A stretch of 64,000 nt of DNA from CAVZTX01 sp963778375 (GCA_963778375.1 CAVZTX010000013.1:62001-126000); one strand, 5' to 3'. Positions 34,879 through 43,597 are shown, counted from the stretch's first letter. Numbers and translations are program-made. Notes: generated by a model not told the origin, from the sequence alone.

Positions 34879-35535
34879 GTGAGTTGGAATCCTAATCAAG
34901 GCCAAGACCCGAATCAGGGTCAGTACCCAAGTCAACAGAGTCAGTATGGCGGCCCTATACCACCGCCGGTGAATAATCCATATGGTGCTCAACAAGGAGG
35001 ATATCAACAAGGAAGCTATCAGCAGCAAGATTCATATCAACAACCTCCTGCTTACGGGCAGCAGTATGGTGGATACCAGCAGCCTCCAAATTATGGACAG
35101 CAACAGTATGGCGGCTATCAGCAGCCGTATGGCGCACCTATTGGTGGCGCGCCTGCTGGTGCGCTTGGACCCACCTCTATGGGAATGCAGGCTAATGTTG
35201 CTGCCGGTTTAAGTTATGTCCTGGGTTGGATTACGGGACTGATCTTCTTTTTCGGTGAAAAGCAGAATTGTTTTGTGCGTTTCAACGCTATGCAATCGAT
35301 ACTTCTTTTCGTTGCTGTGACAGTGGTGTATATCGTTATCGATGTACTAACCGCCGCTTTAGCTTTTTCTGCTCTTGGCTTTTTACTCGTTCTTTTTGGC
35401 CTGGTGACCTGGGTAGTAGGTCTTGGAGTATTTGTCCTCTGGATTATTCTGATGGTGAATGCGTTTCAGGGCAAATATCTCAAGTTGCCGGTTATTGGTG
35501 ACTATGCGGAGAAATACGCGAATCCAACCATGTAG
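34879..35535 (+). CDS. DUF4870 membrane protein with a Q/Y/G-rich N-terminal tail
   Basis: 218 residues. The first 95 are a low-complexity tail rich in Gln, Tyr, Gly and Pro (repeats of YGGYQQP and YQQ). The second half is a DUF4870/Tic20-like membrane domain: NVAAGLSYVLGWITGLIFFF, a conserved EKQNCFVRFNAMQSILLF loop, and two more helices ending FQGKYLKLPVIG. The GTG start has GGAG eight bases upstream. The role is unknown. The sticky prion-like tail resembles those on the next two genes, so the three may act at the membrane as a group. Confidence 0.85.
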   Translation: MSWNPNQGQDPNQGQYPSQQSQYGGPIPPPVNNPYGAQQGGYQQGSYQQQDSYQQPPAYGQQYGGYQQPPNYGQQQYGGYQQPYGAPIGGAPAGALGPTSMGMQANVAAGLSYVLGWITGLIFFFGEKQNCFVRFNAMQSILLFVAVTVVYIVIDVLTAALAFSALGFLLVLFGLVTWVVGLGVFVLWIILMVNAFQGKYLKLPVIGDYAEKYANPTM

Positions 35536-35810
35536 TAATGAGTAGTCAGTCCAATGAAAATTTGTGGTGGACTCTTGCTCTACACTTACTAGAACTTCCT
35601 TGCCAATCTGGTTCACTCATCCCGGTAAATGAGGCTAAATGGCATTTATGCTTCCCTACCTAGTTGGTATTCTAAACGTTTTTTATGCCACGGAGAGACT
35701 TAGAATCGGGCAACCTATTGTTGTCTAGATGTACCTCACAGCTAGATTTGTATGCAGGTCTGGTTTATAGTCCTGGACGGCGTTAGTCGTCTAGAGAGGT
35801 TGGGATATCA

Positions 35811-36596
35811 ATGTCCATGAACATGAATACACTCAAAGAGGAGAGGAATCGCGGTTATGTCATCGCCGGTGGTGGTGCTATAGTAGCTTTCATCGCTTTT
35901 TTCCTTCCTTACGCCTCCGTTTCTCTCGGCATCCTCGGTTCATATTCCTTCAGCGCCGCGCAAGCTGGGGGGTTACTCTGGCTTGTGTTTTTACTGATCC
36001 TGGCGGCTATCGCTATATCCGCAATAATGATTTTTAGAGGCAGAGCTCCCAGTCCTTTTGGTATATCAGGAATGCCTGTTACGACCCAGGTTCGTTACGG
36101 AGTCTATGGGTTGATTGGGGCAGGGGGACTTGGCGTTCTGCTTGTACTTTTGAATCTTCTCACTGGCTATGGTTATGGAATCTCTGGCAGTTCAGGTGTT
36201 GGCCCTACTGTTGGCTTCTTCCTGCTTTTACTAGCACTGATAGCCGTCGCAGTTGGCGGCGTGCTCGCAATGAGAACGACATCCGCAGCGCCTACATCAC
36301 AGGCATTCCCGCCATCCCAGCAATGGTCTTCGACGCAACAGCCGCCGCAACCGTGGCAACAGCAGCAATGGCAACAACAACAGCAACAATGGCCACAGCA
36401 GCCACAGCAGCCACAGCAGCCACAGCAATCACCGCAATATGCGCCTCCACAGTATACCCCGCCACCGCAATATCCTCCATCGCAATATCCACCAGCACAA
36501 CAGCCCTGGACACAGCCTTCAGAGCCACAGCAGTGGCCACCGACCCAGCAGCCCCCAACGCAGCAACAGCAGCCTCCAACGCCGCCCTGGCAATAA
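35811..36596 (+). CDS. Four-helix membrane protein with a Q/P-rich C-terminal tail
   Basis: 261 residues. Residues 15-165 hold four transmembrane helices (YVIAGGGAIVAFIAFFLPYASVSLG, LLWLVFLLILAAIAISAIMIF, a Gly-rich helix, TVGFFLLLLALIAVAVGGVLAM). From about 170 to the end is a tail almost entirely of Gln, Pro, Trp and Tyr (QQWQQQQQQWPQQPQQPQQ, then YAPPQYTPPPQYPP). No family was recognised. It shares design, size and the terminal PPWQ with the next gene, so the two are tandem paralogues. GAGAGG before the ATG supports the start. It is followed by a terminator at 36634. Confidence 0.8.
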   Translation: MSMNMNTLKEERNRGYVIAGGGAIVAFIAFFLPYASVSLGILGSYSFSAAQAGGLLWLVFLLILAAIAISAIMIFRGRAPSPFGISGMPVTTQVRYGVYGLIGAGGLGVLLVLLNLLTGYGYGISGSSGVGPTVGFFLLLLALIAVAVGGVLAMRTTSAAPTSQAFPPSQQWSSTQQPPQPWQQQQWQQQQQQWPQQPQQPQQPQQSPQYAPPQYTPPPQYPPSQYPPAQQPWTQPSEPQQWPPTQQPPTQQQQPPTPPWQ

Positions 36597-36633
36597 TGGG
36601 CCGCTAATACGGAAAGTAGAAAGTAGGTAAATG

Positions 36634-36660
36634 GAGGGACATAAACATATTGTGTCCCTC
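36634..36660 (+). terminator. Intrinsic terminator
   Basis: GAGGGACA (36634-36641) pairs with TGTCCCTC (36653-36660), followed by TATTCGTTTATT. It separates the two paralogous membrane-protein genes. Confidence 0.65.
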
Positions 36661-36713
36661 TATTCGTTTATTGGGTGTGGAACAAGTTACCGTGCAGGAA
36701 GGTGAGGTTGCCC

Positions 36714-37460
36714 ATGTCAGCACAGAAAACTATCGGCTATGTCATCGCATTAATTGCAAGCCTTGTAGCTCTGTTAGCTTTCTTTGTAATGCCCTACATA
36801 TCACTAGGATTAGTGGGTTCACTTACAGGAGTACAGATTTTCACTACAGTTATACAAGCCCTACAGACTGTCTCTTCGTTTCCCTCTTCCTCTTTTAACC
36901 CTGGTAATAATCAGGCTACCTATTTGCTGCTCATAGTGCTCCTACCTATAGTGGCGGTGATCACTGCCATCATTGCAGGCGTGCAGTTATCTAGAGGTGA
37001 AAGAACAGGTAAAGCAGGTGCGACATGGTTGATCATATTAGGTGGACTTACCCTTGCCGGTCTGATCGGGGTGTACATCTACCTGGCATCTAATACCCCG
37101 GCCGGTTCTCCAGTCTCGATCACATCTTTGCTGGCTGTAGGCTACTGGGCGAACTTGCTCGCAATGATCGCCGTAATAATTGGGGGGATACTAGCGCTAA
37201 GAACTGCATCTCCGGTGGTATCACAGCCACCACCAGTGTGGTCATCTTCGCAGGAGCAGTGGCAACCTATGCAGCCTCCCCAGCAAGCAGAATCTTGGCA
37301 ACAACCTCAACAACAATGGCCGCCATCGCAGCCACCTCAATCTTCGCTGCAGTGGCCCCCAAGACAACCGGAGTCGCCATCCCAGGAATGGCCACCGACG
37401 CAGGGTTCTCAATCTTCACAGCAGTGGCCTCCATCACAACAACAGCCACCCTGGCAATAA
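36714..37460 (+). CDS. Four-helix membrane protein with a Q/P-rich tail (paralogue)
   Basis: 248 residues from ATG 36714, which has GGAAGGTGAGG upstream; a GTG opening at 36675 has no site. Four helices (IGYVIALIASLVALLAFFVMPYISLGL, YLLLIVLLPIVAVITAIIAG, WLIILGGLTLAGLIGVYIY, ANLLAMIAVIIGGILAL) precede a tail of Pro/Gln/Ser/Trp (QWPPSQPPQSSLQWPP) ending QQQPPWQ. The first helix and the tail resemble the preceding gene. Function unknown; a cytoplasmic or outside interaction tail is likely. Confidence 0.8.
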   Translation: MSAQKTIGYVIALIASLVALLAFFVMPYISLGLVGSLTGVQIFTTVIQALQTVSSFPSSSFNPGNNQATYLLLIVLLPIVAVITAIIAGVQLSRGERTGKAGATWLIILGGLTLAGLIGVYIYLASNTPAGSPVSITSLLAVGYWANLLAMIAVIIGGILALRTASPVVSQPPPVWSSSQEQWQPMQPPQQAESWQQPQQQWPPSQPPQSSLQWPPRQPESPSQEWPPTQGSQSSQQWPPSQQQPPWQ

Positions 37461-37473
37461 TGATCTAATTTGA

Positions 37474-37514
37474 ACACCGGCTCTGGAAAAGCATTTTTCC
37501 AGCAGAGCCGGTGT
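37474..37514. terminator. Bidirectional terminator between convergent genes
   Basis: ACACCGGCTCT (37474-37484) pairs with AGAGCCGGTGT (37504-37514), and an inner GGAAAA/TTTTCC extends the stem with a 3-nt bulge. It lies between the plus-strand membrane protein and the end of lepA. Confidence 0.75.
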
Positions 37515-37519
37515 ATGAT

Positions 37520-39325
37520 TCATTCTTCCAGTGACAAGATTGCCATAAATGCCTCTTGTGGAATCTCCACGTTGCCCACCATCTTGAGGCGCTTTTTGCC
37601 CTCTTTCTGCTTCTCCAAAAGCTTGCGCTTGCGTGTAATGTCACCGCCGTAACATTTCGCGAGGACATCTTTGCGCACGGCTTTGACGGTTTCGCGTGCA
37701 ATCACACGTGCACCAATGGCAGCCTGGATGGGAACTTCAAACAATTGACGCGGAATCAGCCTGCGCAGCTTCTCTACCAGAGTACGCCCCTGTTGGTAGG
37801 CTTTGTCGCGGTGCAGGATTAGAGACAGAGCATCCACGGGAACGCCATTGACGAGAATATCAAGTTTCACCAGGTCTGCCTCGTGATAACCGCCGAAGGT
37901 ATAGTCGAGCGAGGCATATCCCTGGGTGCGTGATTTCATCTGGTCGTAGAAATCGGTGATCAACTCTGCCAGAGGCATACTGTAGGTAAGCAGGACTCGT
38001 TCAGCCTCGATATACTTCATCTCTTTGAACGCGCCACGACGTGTCGTGACGAGGTCCATGAGTGTGCCAATATAGCGCGAGGGTGTGAAGATGGAAATGT
38101 TCATCCACGGTTCCTCAATCTTCTCGATTTCTCCTTCTGGCGGTACATCCGATGGATTGTCAACCTTTAATACCTCACCGTTGGTCTTCGTGACATAATA
38201 TTCGACGCTTGGAGCGGTTGCGAGAATATCAAGGTCATATTCGCGTTCCAGGCGTTCCTGGACGATCTCCATGTGCAGCAGGCCCAAAAAGCCGCAACGG
38301 AAACCAAATCCTAGTGCGGTCGAGGTTTCTGGTTCGTAGAAGAGCGAAGCATCATTTAATTTCAGGCGATCAAGGGCGTCACGCAGTAAGGGATATTCGT
38401 TGCTCTCCACGGGATAAATACCGGCATAAACCATTGGCTTGGCAGGTTGATAGCCGTGCAGGGGCTTAATCTGGTTTAATGCGTTGGGAGTGGTTACGGT
38501 ATCGCCTACGCGGCAATCCTTGACATTCTTAAAACCTGTCGCGATATAGCCTACCTCCCCCGCGGTGAGTGCACCTGAGGATACTAAACGAGGCTGGAAG
38601 TACCCGGCTTCCAGAATCTCGGTGGTACTACCTGCTGCCACCATCGCAATGCGTTCCCCTTCGCGCAATTGTCCATCAATGATACGCACGTAGGCAATCA
38701 CACCTTTGTAGGAGTCGTAATGCGAGTCGAAGACCAGAGCACGTAGCGGAGCATTGGCCTCGCCCTTAGGTGGTGGAATCTGTTGAACGATGGCTTCGAG
38801 TATCTCCTGTGTGCCGATACCTTCTTTGGCCGAGGCAAGGATGGCTTCCTCCTTAGGCAGGCCGATTACATCCTCGACCTCCTGTTTGACCCGCTCAGGA
38901 TCGGCGCTCGGCAGATCGATTTTGTTGATGACCGGGATTATATTCAGGTCGGCCTCAACCGCCAAATAGAGATTGGCAAGCGTCTGCGCCTCAATACCCT
39001 GCGTAGCATCAATGACCAGCAGTGCGCCTTCGCATGCGGCCAGGCTGCGCGAAACTTCATAGGTGAAATCTACGTGACCAGGGGTGTCGATCAGGTTCAA
39101 CTCATACTGTTCGCCATTGAGCGCGGTATAGAGCATGCGCACTGCCTGCGCTTTGATCGTAATGCCTTTCTCGCGCTCTAAATCCATCTGGTCGAGCATT
39201 TGCTCAGTTAATTCCCGTTTGGTGACGGTTCCTGTATATTCCAGTAAGCGGTCGGCGAGGGTGGACTTGCCATGATCTATGTGGGCAATAATACAAAAAT
39301 TTCTAATATGTGCTTGATCTGTCAT
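37520..39325 (-). CDS. lepA: Elongation factor 4
   Basis: 601-residue ribosomal GTPase (EF4) that promotes back-translocation or acts in ribosome assembly. G1 is AHIDHGKST, G3 DTPGHVDF, G4 NKIDLP. Effector region, domains II and III (MVYAGIYPVESNEYPLLRDALDRL, FGFRCGFLGLLHMEI) and the LepA-specific C-terminal domain (AIGARVIARETVKAVRKDVLAKCYGGDITRKRKLLEKQKEGKKRLK) are complete. Its ATG overlaps the TGA of mnmA by four bases, so the two are translationally coupled. Confidence 0.98.
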   Translation of the reverse strand: MTDQAHIRNFCIIAHIDHGKSTLADRLLEYTGTVTKRELTEQMLDQMDLEREKGITIKAQAVRMLYTALNGEQYELNLIDTPGHVDFTYEVSRSLAACEGALLVIDATQGIEAQTLANLYLAVEADLNIIPVINKIDLPSADPERVKQEVEDVIGLPKEEAILASAKEGIGTQEILEAIVQQIPPPKGEANAPLRALVFDSHYDSYKGVIAYVRIIDGQLREGERIAMVAAGSTTEILEAGYFQPRLVSSGALTAGEVGYIATGFKNVKDCRVGDTVTTPNALNQIKPLHGYQPAKPMVYAGIYPVESNEYPLLRDALDRLKLNDASLFYEPETSTALGFGFRCGFLGLLHMEIVQERLEREYDLDILATAPSVEYYVTKTNGEVLKVDNPSDVPPEGEIEKIEEPWMNISIFTPSRYIGTLMDLVTTRRGAFKEMKYIEAERVLLTYSMPLAELITDFYDQMKSRTQGYASLDYTFGGYHEADLVKLDILVNGVPVDALSLILHRDKAYQQGRTLVEKLRRLIPRQLFEVPIQAAIGARVIARETVKAVRKDVLAKCYGGDITRKRKLLEKQKEGKKRLKMVGNVEIPQEAFMAILSLEE

Positions 39326-40485
39326 TCAATAATGCCTCCACACAACACTTCATCACCATCTTCACCTCCGTAAAAGACGGCTGCTTGTCCGGGAGTAATA
39401 GCACGCTGGGGTGATGAAAGCGTTACTTGCGCACGATTTCCCTCCAGCGGAATAACGGTTGCTTCTCGTTCGGGTGCTTTGTAGCGAATGCGTACGAGCG
39501 CTGAGAATGGTTCGATTGGTATCTCACCGCTCACATAGTGCATGTTGCCGACGGTGAAGCTTGTTTTCTCAAGCGCAGTTGCCGGGCCTACGATAATCGC
39601 ATTCTCCACGGCATCGATAGTAAGCACATGCAGAGGCTCTGGCGAGGTGAGACCTAATCCTTTGCGTTGTCCAATGGTATAGTATGCTAGCCCGCGATGA
39701 CGACCCAAGACTTTGCCGCTCTGGTCATAGATAGGTCCCGACTTCGGCAGTGGAATCACGCCGTTTGCTTTTGCAGTTAAACCTGGGCCTACGCCTGCCA
39801 GTTCTGGCTCTTCCGCGGCTGCTGCATAGCGTTGAATGAAGCCACGGTAGTCATTCTGTGCAACGAAGCAAATCTCCTGGCTCTCGGCTTTGGTCGCTAC
39901 CGTCATTCCGCGCTCTGCTGCCATTGCTCGTACCTGCGGCTTGGTGTATGGTCCTAAGGGGAAGCAGGCGTGAGCGAGCTGCTGCTGGTTGAGGACGTGC
40001 AGTACATACGACTGGTCCTTCTCAGGATCAAGTCCACGGCGTAGTCTGCGCTTGCCGGTAATCGGGTGGTCATCCACACGCACATAATGGCCGGTTGCCA
40101 GGTACTCCGCATCCAGTGCCAGTGCGCGATTGAGCAGCAGGGTGAAGCGAATATGGCGGTTGCATGTCAGGCAGGGGTTCGGTGTACGGCCAGCAACGTA
40201 TTCTGAGTAGAAGTAATCTACCACGTTGTCCTTGAACTCTTGCTCGACGTTCACGAGGTAAAACGGTATATCGAGCTTGCGTGCAACACGCCTCGCGTCA
40301 TCTACCGATTTAAGAGAGCAGCATTTATTCTGTACCACGCGCTCAACGCCGTCATCTTCAATGACGCCTGGTTCGGACCAGAGGCGCAGCATCATGCCTA
40401 TTACCTCATGTCCCTGTTCTTTGAGTAGCGCGGCAGCTACCGAACTATCGACGCCGCCGCTCATTGCGACGACTATTCTCGCCAT
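39322..40485 (-). CDS. mnmA: tRNA-specific 2-thiouridylase
   Basis: 387-residue enzyme that makes 2-thiouridine at wobble position 34 of tRNAs for Lys, Glu and Gln. The N-terminal PP-loop is AMSGGVDSSVAAALLKEQGHEV. The catalytic cysteine region NPCLTCNRHIRF and the second active-site cysteine in ESQEICFV are present. The C-terminal barrel ends with ITPGQAAVFYGGEDGDEVLCGGIIE. It is the first gene of a two-gene operon with lepA. Its leader carries an intrinsic terminator on the minus strand (40525-40555). Confidence 0.98.
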   Translation of the reverse strand: MARIVVAMSGGVDSSVAAALLKEQGHEVIGMMLRLWSEPGVIEDDGVERVVQNKCCSLKSVDDARRVARKLDIPFYLVNVEQEFKDNVVDYFYSEYVAGRTPNPCLTCNRHIRFTLLLNRALALDAEYLATGHYVRVDDHPITGKRRLRRGLDPEKDQSYVLHVLNQQQLAHACFPLGPYTKPQVRAMAAERGMTVATKAESQEICFVAQNDYRGFIQRYAAAAEEPELAGVGPGLTAKANGVIPLPKSGPIYDQSGKVLGRHRGLAYYTIGQRKGLGLTSPEPLHVLTIDAVENAIIVGPATALEKTSFTVGNMHYVSGEIPIEPFSALVRIRYKAPEREATVIPLEGNRAQVTLSSPQRAITPGQAAVFYGGEDGDEVLCGGIIE

Positions 40486-40524
40486 GTTTCTCGCTCCTGG
40501 GTTTGCCCGTTCAATGTGTATGTA

Positions 40525-40555
40525 GAAAAAAGGACTAGCCTGCTGGGCTAGTCTT
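40525..40555 (-). terminator. Terminator in the mnmA leader
   Basis: On the minus strand, GACTAGCC-loop-GGCTAGTC (40553-40546 with 40540-40533) is followed by CTTTTTT. It lies between the minus promoter at 40621-40649 and the mnmA start at 40485, so it would terminate leader transcripts of about 85 nt. Confidence 0.75.
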
Positions 40556-40620
40556 TATATAATAGTTGCGCTTACGTTTTTATGCGTGCCTGGCTAGTGA
40601 TGCCCTTTCATGACATGATA

Positions 40621-40649
40621 AGGGTAGCACAGACCCATACTCTTGTCAA
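40621..40649 (-). promoter_or_regulatory. Putative mnmA-lepA promoter
   Basis: On the minus strand, TTGACA (40649-40644), a 17-nt spacer and TACCCT (40626-40621). It has a perfect -35 and a weak -10. Confidence 0.4.
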
Positions 40650-40655
40650 ATTCAC

Positions 40656-40684
40656 TCGACTCTGAGCAATCTTTCGTGTATAAT
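40656..40684 (+). promoter_or_regulatory. Putative promoter of the 40794 gene
   Basis: TCGACT (40656-40661), a 17-nt spacer and a perfect TATAAT (40679-40684). It lies back to back with the minus-strand promoter, 6 bases apart. Confidence 0.5.
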
Positions 40685-40793
40685 GGCTCCAATAAACTTT
40701 TACGTCCAATTATGAGGCTAGCTAAAAGTGCTGAAAACTGTAGACATAGCAATTATCAAATAGAAAAGCCCATCGGGCGGGGAGCAATGAAAA

Positions 40794-41333
40794 ATGCCTA
40801 AAAAGACAACGACTGCGCGGGGTGCGTCGCAGCGTAATAGACCGAAATCGCAGAAGAATATTGAGCTTGTGCGCCAGCCCAAGGAGGCCCCGGTTGACAG
40901 CGGTGGAGAATCAACTGCTGTCGGTGTCTCGACGATGGCAACGCCGTCTCCTGTATCGGCCGTCGAGTCTCCAACAGCTAAAGAAACACTAACAGCCAAG
41001 GCGACTCCCGCTTCTAAAGAAACGCAACCTTCGAAGGGTGAGAGTTCTGAAGTTGTTACCAGCGCGGCGTCAAAGGGGAGTGTTTCAGAGGGTCTTGCCG
41101 CACGCCGTGGAGAAGATGAGCAGGCTACAAAGAATGTCGTGTCAAAAGGGAGCGCTTCAGAGCGTCTTGCCGCTCGGCGTCAGGCAGTTCAGAAGCAGCG
41201 CACTGCCGTAAACCTGATCTCCGCTGAACACTATTCCTACGTGCGTAGAGACCTGATATTTATTGCTATTCTCGCCGCTATCATGTTCTCGGTGATCATT
41301 ATCCTCCACTTCGTACCTGCTATTGGTGGATAA
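40794..41333 (+). CDS. Tail-anchored membrane protein with a Ser/Thr/Ala/Lys-rich region
   Basis: 179 residues. Residues 1-145 are disordered and rich in Ser, Thr, Ala, Lys and Pro. They contain two copies of a repeat (SKGSVSEGLAARR and SKGSASERLAARR) about 30 residues apart. One transmembrane helix lies close to the C-terminus (LIFIAILAAIMFSVIIILHFVPAIGG), so the soluble part is probably cytoplasmic. GGGAG nine bases before the ATG supports the start. No family was recognised. It is a single-gene unit with its own promoter and a strong terminator at 41337. Confidence 0.75.
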   Translation: MPKKTTTARGASQRNRPKSQKNIELVRQPKEAPVDSGGESTAVGVSTMATPSPVSAVESPTAKETLTAKATPASKETQPSKGESSEVVTSAASKGSVSEGLAARRGEDEQATKNVVSKGSASERLAARRQAVQKQRTAVNLISAEHYSYVRRDLIFIAILAAIMFSVIIILHFVPAIGG

Positions 41334-41336
41334 TAA

Positions 41337-41373
41337 AAAGAGAAGCACTTTTTTGATTTGAGTGCTTCTCTTT
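41337..41373 (+). terminator. Intrinsic terminator
   Basis: AAAGAGAAGCACT (41337-41349) pairs with AGTGCTTCTCTTT (41361-41373), with T-rich sequence in the loop and after the stem. It follows the stop codon by 4 bases. Confidence 0.9.
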
Positions 41374-41441
41374 ATTCTATCGTCTCGGGTGGCTTTTGTA
41401 GAGGTAACATTGCCCTCAAAGCCGGGCATTTAGTGATCGAG

Positions 41442-41723
41442 TTAGTGTACCAGGGGGCCAGTACCTATGCCAGCGGGAATACCATGTCGATGTGCCGCAG
41501 GAATAGTCACGCCCAACACTCGCTGCATTGCCATCGTGTGGCTGCAGTCACCCCAATCATGGAAGAAGCGGCAGGTGCAATTCCACTCACCGTTCTCGTA
41601 GTTCGTGGTGTGGACATCATTCTCGCCCCGGAACGTTGCTTCGAAGCGAGTGAATTGAATTCTCTCCGGTTCTTCCGCGTAACGCTTGGCTTTCGCAATC
41701 TTACTGATCATACTTGAGTTCAC
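41442..41723 (-). CDS. Small SWIM-type zinc finger protein
   Basis: 93 residues. Centre: FRGENDVHTTNYENGEWNCTCRFFHDWGDCSHTMAMQRVLG, which fits the SWIM zinc motif C-x-C-x(n)-C-x-H (CTC then CSH). The SWIM fold binds DNA or protein in MutS-like, SWI2/SNF2 and transposase proteins; here it stands alone. The GTG at 41723 has AAGGAG ten bases upstream, while the ATG at 41711 lacks a site. The short C-terminal tail is Gly/His-rich. It has no enzymatic domain and its partner is not evident. Confidence 0.75.
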   Translation of the reverse strand: MNSSMISKIAKAKRYAEEPERIQFTRFEATFRGENDVHTTNYENGEWNCTCRFFHDWGDCSHTMAMQRVLGVTIPAAHRHGIPAGIGTGPLVH

Positions 41724-42393
41724 TGTCGTTACTCTCCTTATAATCTAACAACCACTCCGCGTCCACATTATCGTTTCTATATACGCATGTAGGTGCGTAG
41801 CTTACATGGGTTGTGTGTTCGTAAGTCTACGGATATCACGCCGAAAACTCAGGGTTTTCTTCATCGCCTCCTTTCGCTAGATAAATAACGGTTGTGCTCA
41901 ACGAGCGTTTTGTGTAGTGGCCCAAAGAATGAAGAATGATCGATGAGCCCGGCACCCATGTGCGTATAAATGAGCAGGCAATAAAAAACACCAGGGCAAA
42001 ATATCCCTAGTGTGTGTTTACGTCTCACCGTTAGCTGTCGCTGCTGATCGCAGTGATGAAGCCTGTGATGATGATGCGACCGAATCCATAGACAACTAAC
42101 CTCGTAAGTTTATATTTCGTCCAGGAAACCTCTTTGTGATTGGATTGATTATAACATATCGAATCGGCATTGTCCACCCTTTTTGGAGGTTTTTGCTGAG
42201 TCAATTGTGCCAAATTTATGCCGCGAAAGGCGGCTATTTGAGCTTGTGATCGGATTGTGATACCAAAAACAGACTTCAAAAAATCACCCATTTGCATGAA
42301 AAGGTGAACTGTTGCCGTTGACAAGGTTATCTGGAGAGTTTTAGAATCTGACTGTGCTTCTAGCAGCAAGCATTCAGAAGAAAGGCGCTATCT
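41724..42393. other. 670-base spacer with a minus-strand transcript end
   Basis: No certain gene. On the minus strand an intrinsic terminator (ACACTAGGG/CCCTGGTGT pairing at 42013-41988, then TTTTTT) implies transcription arriving from 42050-42390. A 112-codon minus-strand frame ends just before it (42031) but has no ribosome site. A 20-codon minus frame at 41864-41802 (MKKTLSF...) follows GGAGG by only two bases. The transcript could be a small RNA or a very short peptide gene. Confidence 0.45.
41982..42013 (-). terminator. Minus-strand intrinsic terminator
   Basis: On the minus strand, ACACTAGGG (42013-42005) pairs with CCCTGGTGT (41996-41988, one G-T pair), followed by TTTTTT. The gene or RNA it ends is not identified. 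Confidence 0.65.
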
Positions 42394-43587
42394 ATGCAAC
42401 AACAACCGGGGTCGCGGCCACAGGCATTCGGCCTGTTTCGTCCCCATCCACTTGAAGAGATACCCCAGACCTTCTCATGGTTTGAGGAGATGCGTACCAA
42501 CCATCCGGTCTTGCACGACGAGAATTTGCCGATGCCAGTGTGGCAGGTCTTTCGTTATGCAGATGTGTTGACGGTCTTGAACGATTACTCGCGCTTCTCT
42601 TCGCAGGCGTTTGGGTTGAGCGGTGGGTTTTTCCGCGATACACTCATTTCCAAAGATCCACCAGACCATCGCAAATTGCGCAACCTGGTCAATCAGGCCT
42701 TTACTCCACGGGCGGTCGCACGTCTATCAGAGCGGATCACCCAGATAACGCAAGAACTACTGGACCAGGTGCGAGAAAAGGGCGAGATAGACGTTGTCTC
42801 AGATATCGCTTTCCCATTACCCGCAAAGGTCATTGCAGAGATGCTTGGCGTGCCATCCCAAGATTGGAATATTTTTCGACGCTGGGCACGCATTGGGGAT
42901 GCAGAACCTCCTCAGGCTCGACAAGGAGCCGGACGAAACATGCGCGAGGAGATGTTCGACTACTTTTCTAAGCTGTTGGAGGAGCGACGCCGCGAGCCAC
43001 GTGAAGACCTGATCAGCGCGCTCAGCGTTGCTGAAGTAGATGGTGAGCGGTTGAGTCAAAATGAACTCGTCAGTTTCTGTACATTGCTACTAGCTGCAGG
43101 GCAAGAGACTACTAAGAACTTGATTGCTAACGCTATTGTATGCCTTACGGATCATCCCGACTCAATGGAGCGCTTGATGCGCGAACCTGCTTTGACGCCT
43201 ACCGCAATCGAAGAGATACTGCGCTACCTGCCCCCGGTATGGTTTCTGTTCCGTCTCACACGAGAGGATGTTGAACTGGCGGAACAAACCATTCCGGCTA
43301 ACTCAATGGTATTGGCCTGGACTGCTTCCGCTAATCGTGATCCAGCCCAATTTCCCGAACCCGATCGCTTTAATATTGAGCGTGAGCCTAACCGGCATCT
43401 AGCCTTTGGACACGGTATTCATTTTTGTGTGGGCGCTCCCTTGGCTCGACTTGAAGCCAGGATTGCTCTATCAATGATGCTCGAACAGCTTAAAAATTTG
43501 CAACGGGTGGAGGGCATCCCGATCACAGTTAATATGGGAATCGTGTTTGTGATTCGATCACTACCGGTTACCTTCCAACCATATTAG
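42394..43587 (+). CDS. Cytochrome P450
   Basis: 397-residue soluble bacterial P450 (CYP) monooxygenase. The oxygen-binding I-helix motif is AAGQETTKN. The ExxR motif is in EEILRYL, and the heme loop FGHGIHFCVGAPLARLEAR has the axial ligand at about Cys-345. The N-terminus (FGLFRPHPLEEIPQTFSWFEEMRTNHPVLHDE) fits CYP107/CYP109-like enzymes of secondary metabolism. GAAAGGCGC before the ATG is a modest site. No ferredoxin or reductase gene is adjacent, so electron donors must be encoded elsewhere. A 78-residue partner gene follows 10 bases later. Confidence 0.96.
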   Translation: MQQQPGSRPQAFGLFRPHPLEEIPQTFSWFEEMRTNHPVLHDENLPMPVWQVFRYADVLTVLNDYSRFSSQAFGLSGGFFRDTLISKDPPDHRKLRNLVNQAFTPRAVARLSERITQITQELLDQVREKGEIDVVSDIAFPLPAKVIAEMLGVPSQDWNIFRRWARIGDAEPPQARQGAGRNMREEMFDYFSKLLEERRREPREDLISALSVAEVDGERLSQNELVSFCTLLLAAGQETTKNLIANAIVCLTDHPDSMERLMREPALTPTAIEEILRYLPPVWFLFRLTREDVELAEQTIPANSMVLAWTASANRDPAQFPEPDRFNIEREPNRHLAFGHGIHFCVGAPLARLEARIALSMMLEQLKNLQRVEGIPITVNMGIVFVIRSLPVTFQPY

Positions 43588-43597
43588 GAGCGCAATT

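Noticed and set aside
36292..36607. Several overlapping open frames in alternative phases and on the minus strand
   Set aside because: They result from the CAG/CCA-rich low-complexity coding of the Q/P tail and have biased Ala/Val or Thr composition typical of frame shadows.
41802..41864. 20-codon minus frame starting MKKTLSF behind GGAGG
   Set aside because: Spacing of two bases between GGAGG and ATG is too short to be convincing.
42031..42369. Minus-strand frame of 112 codons ending just before a terminator
   Set aside because: No ribosome site, no family likeness and a TTG opening; recorded only as part of the spacer note.
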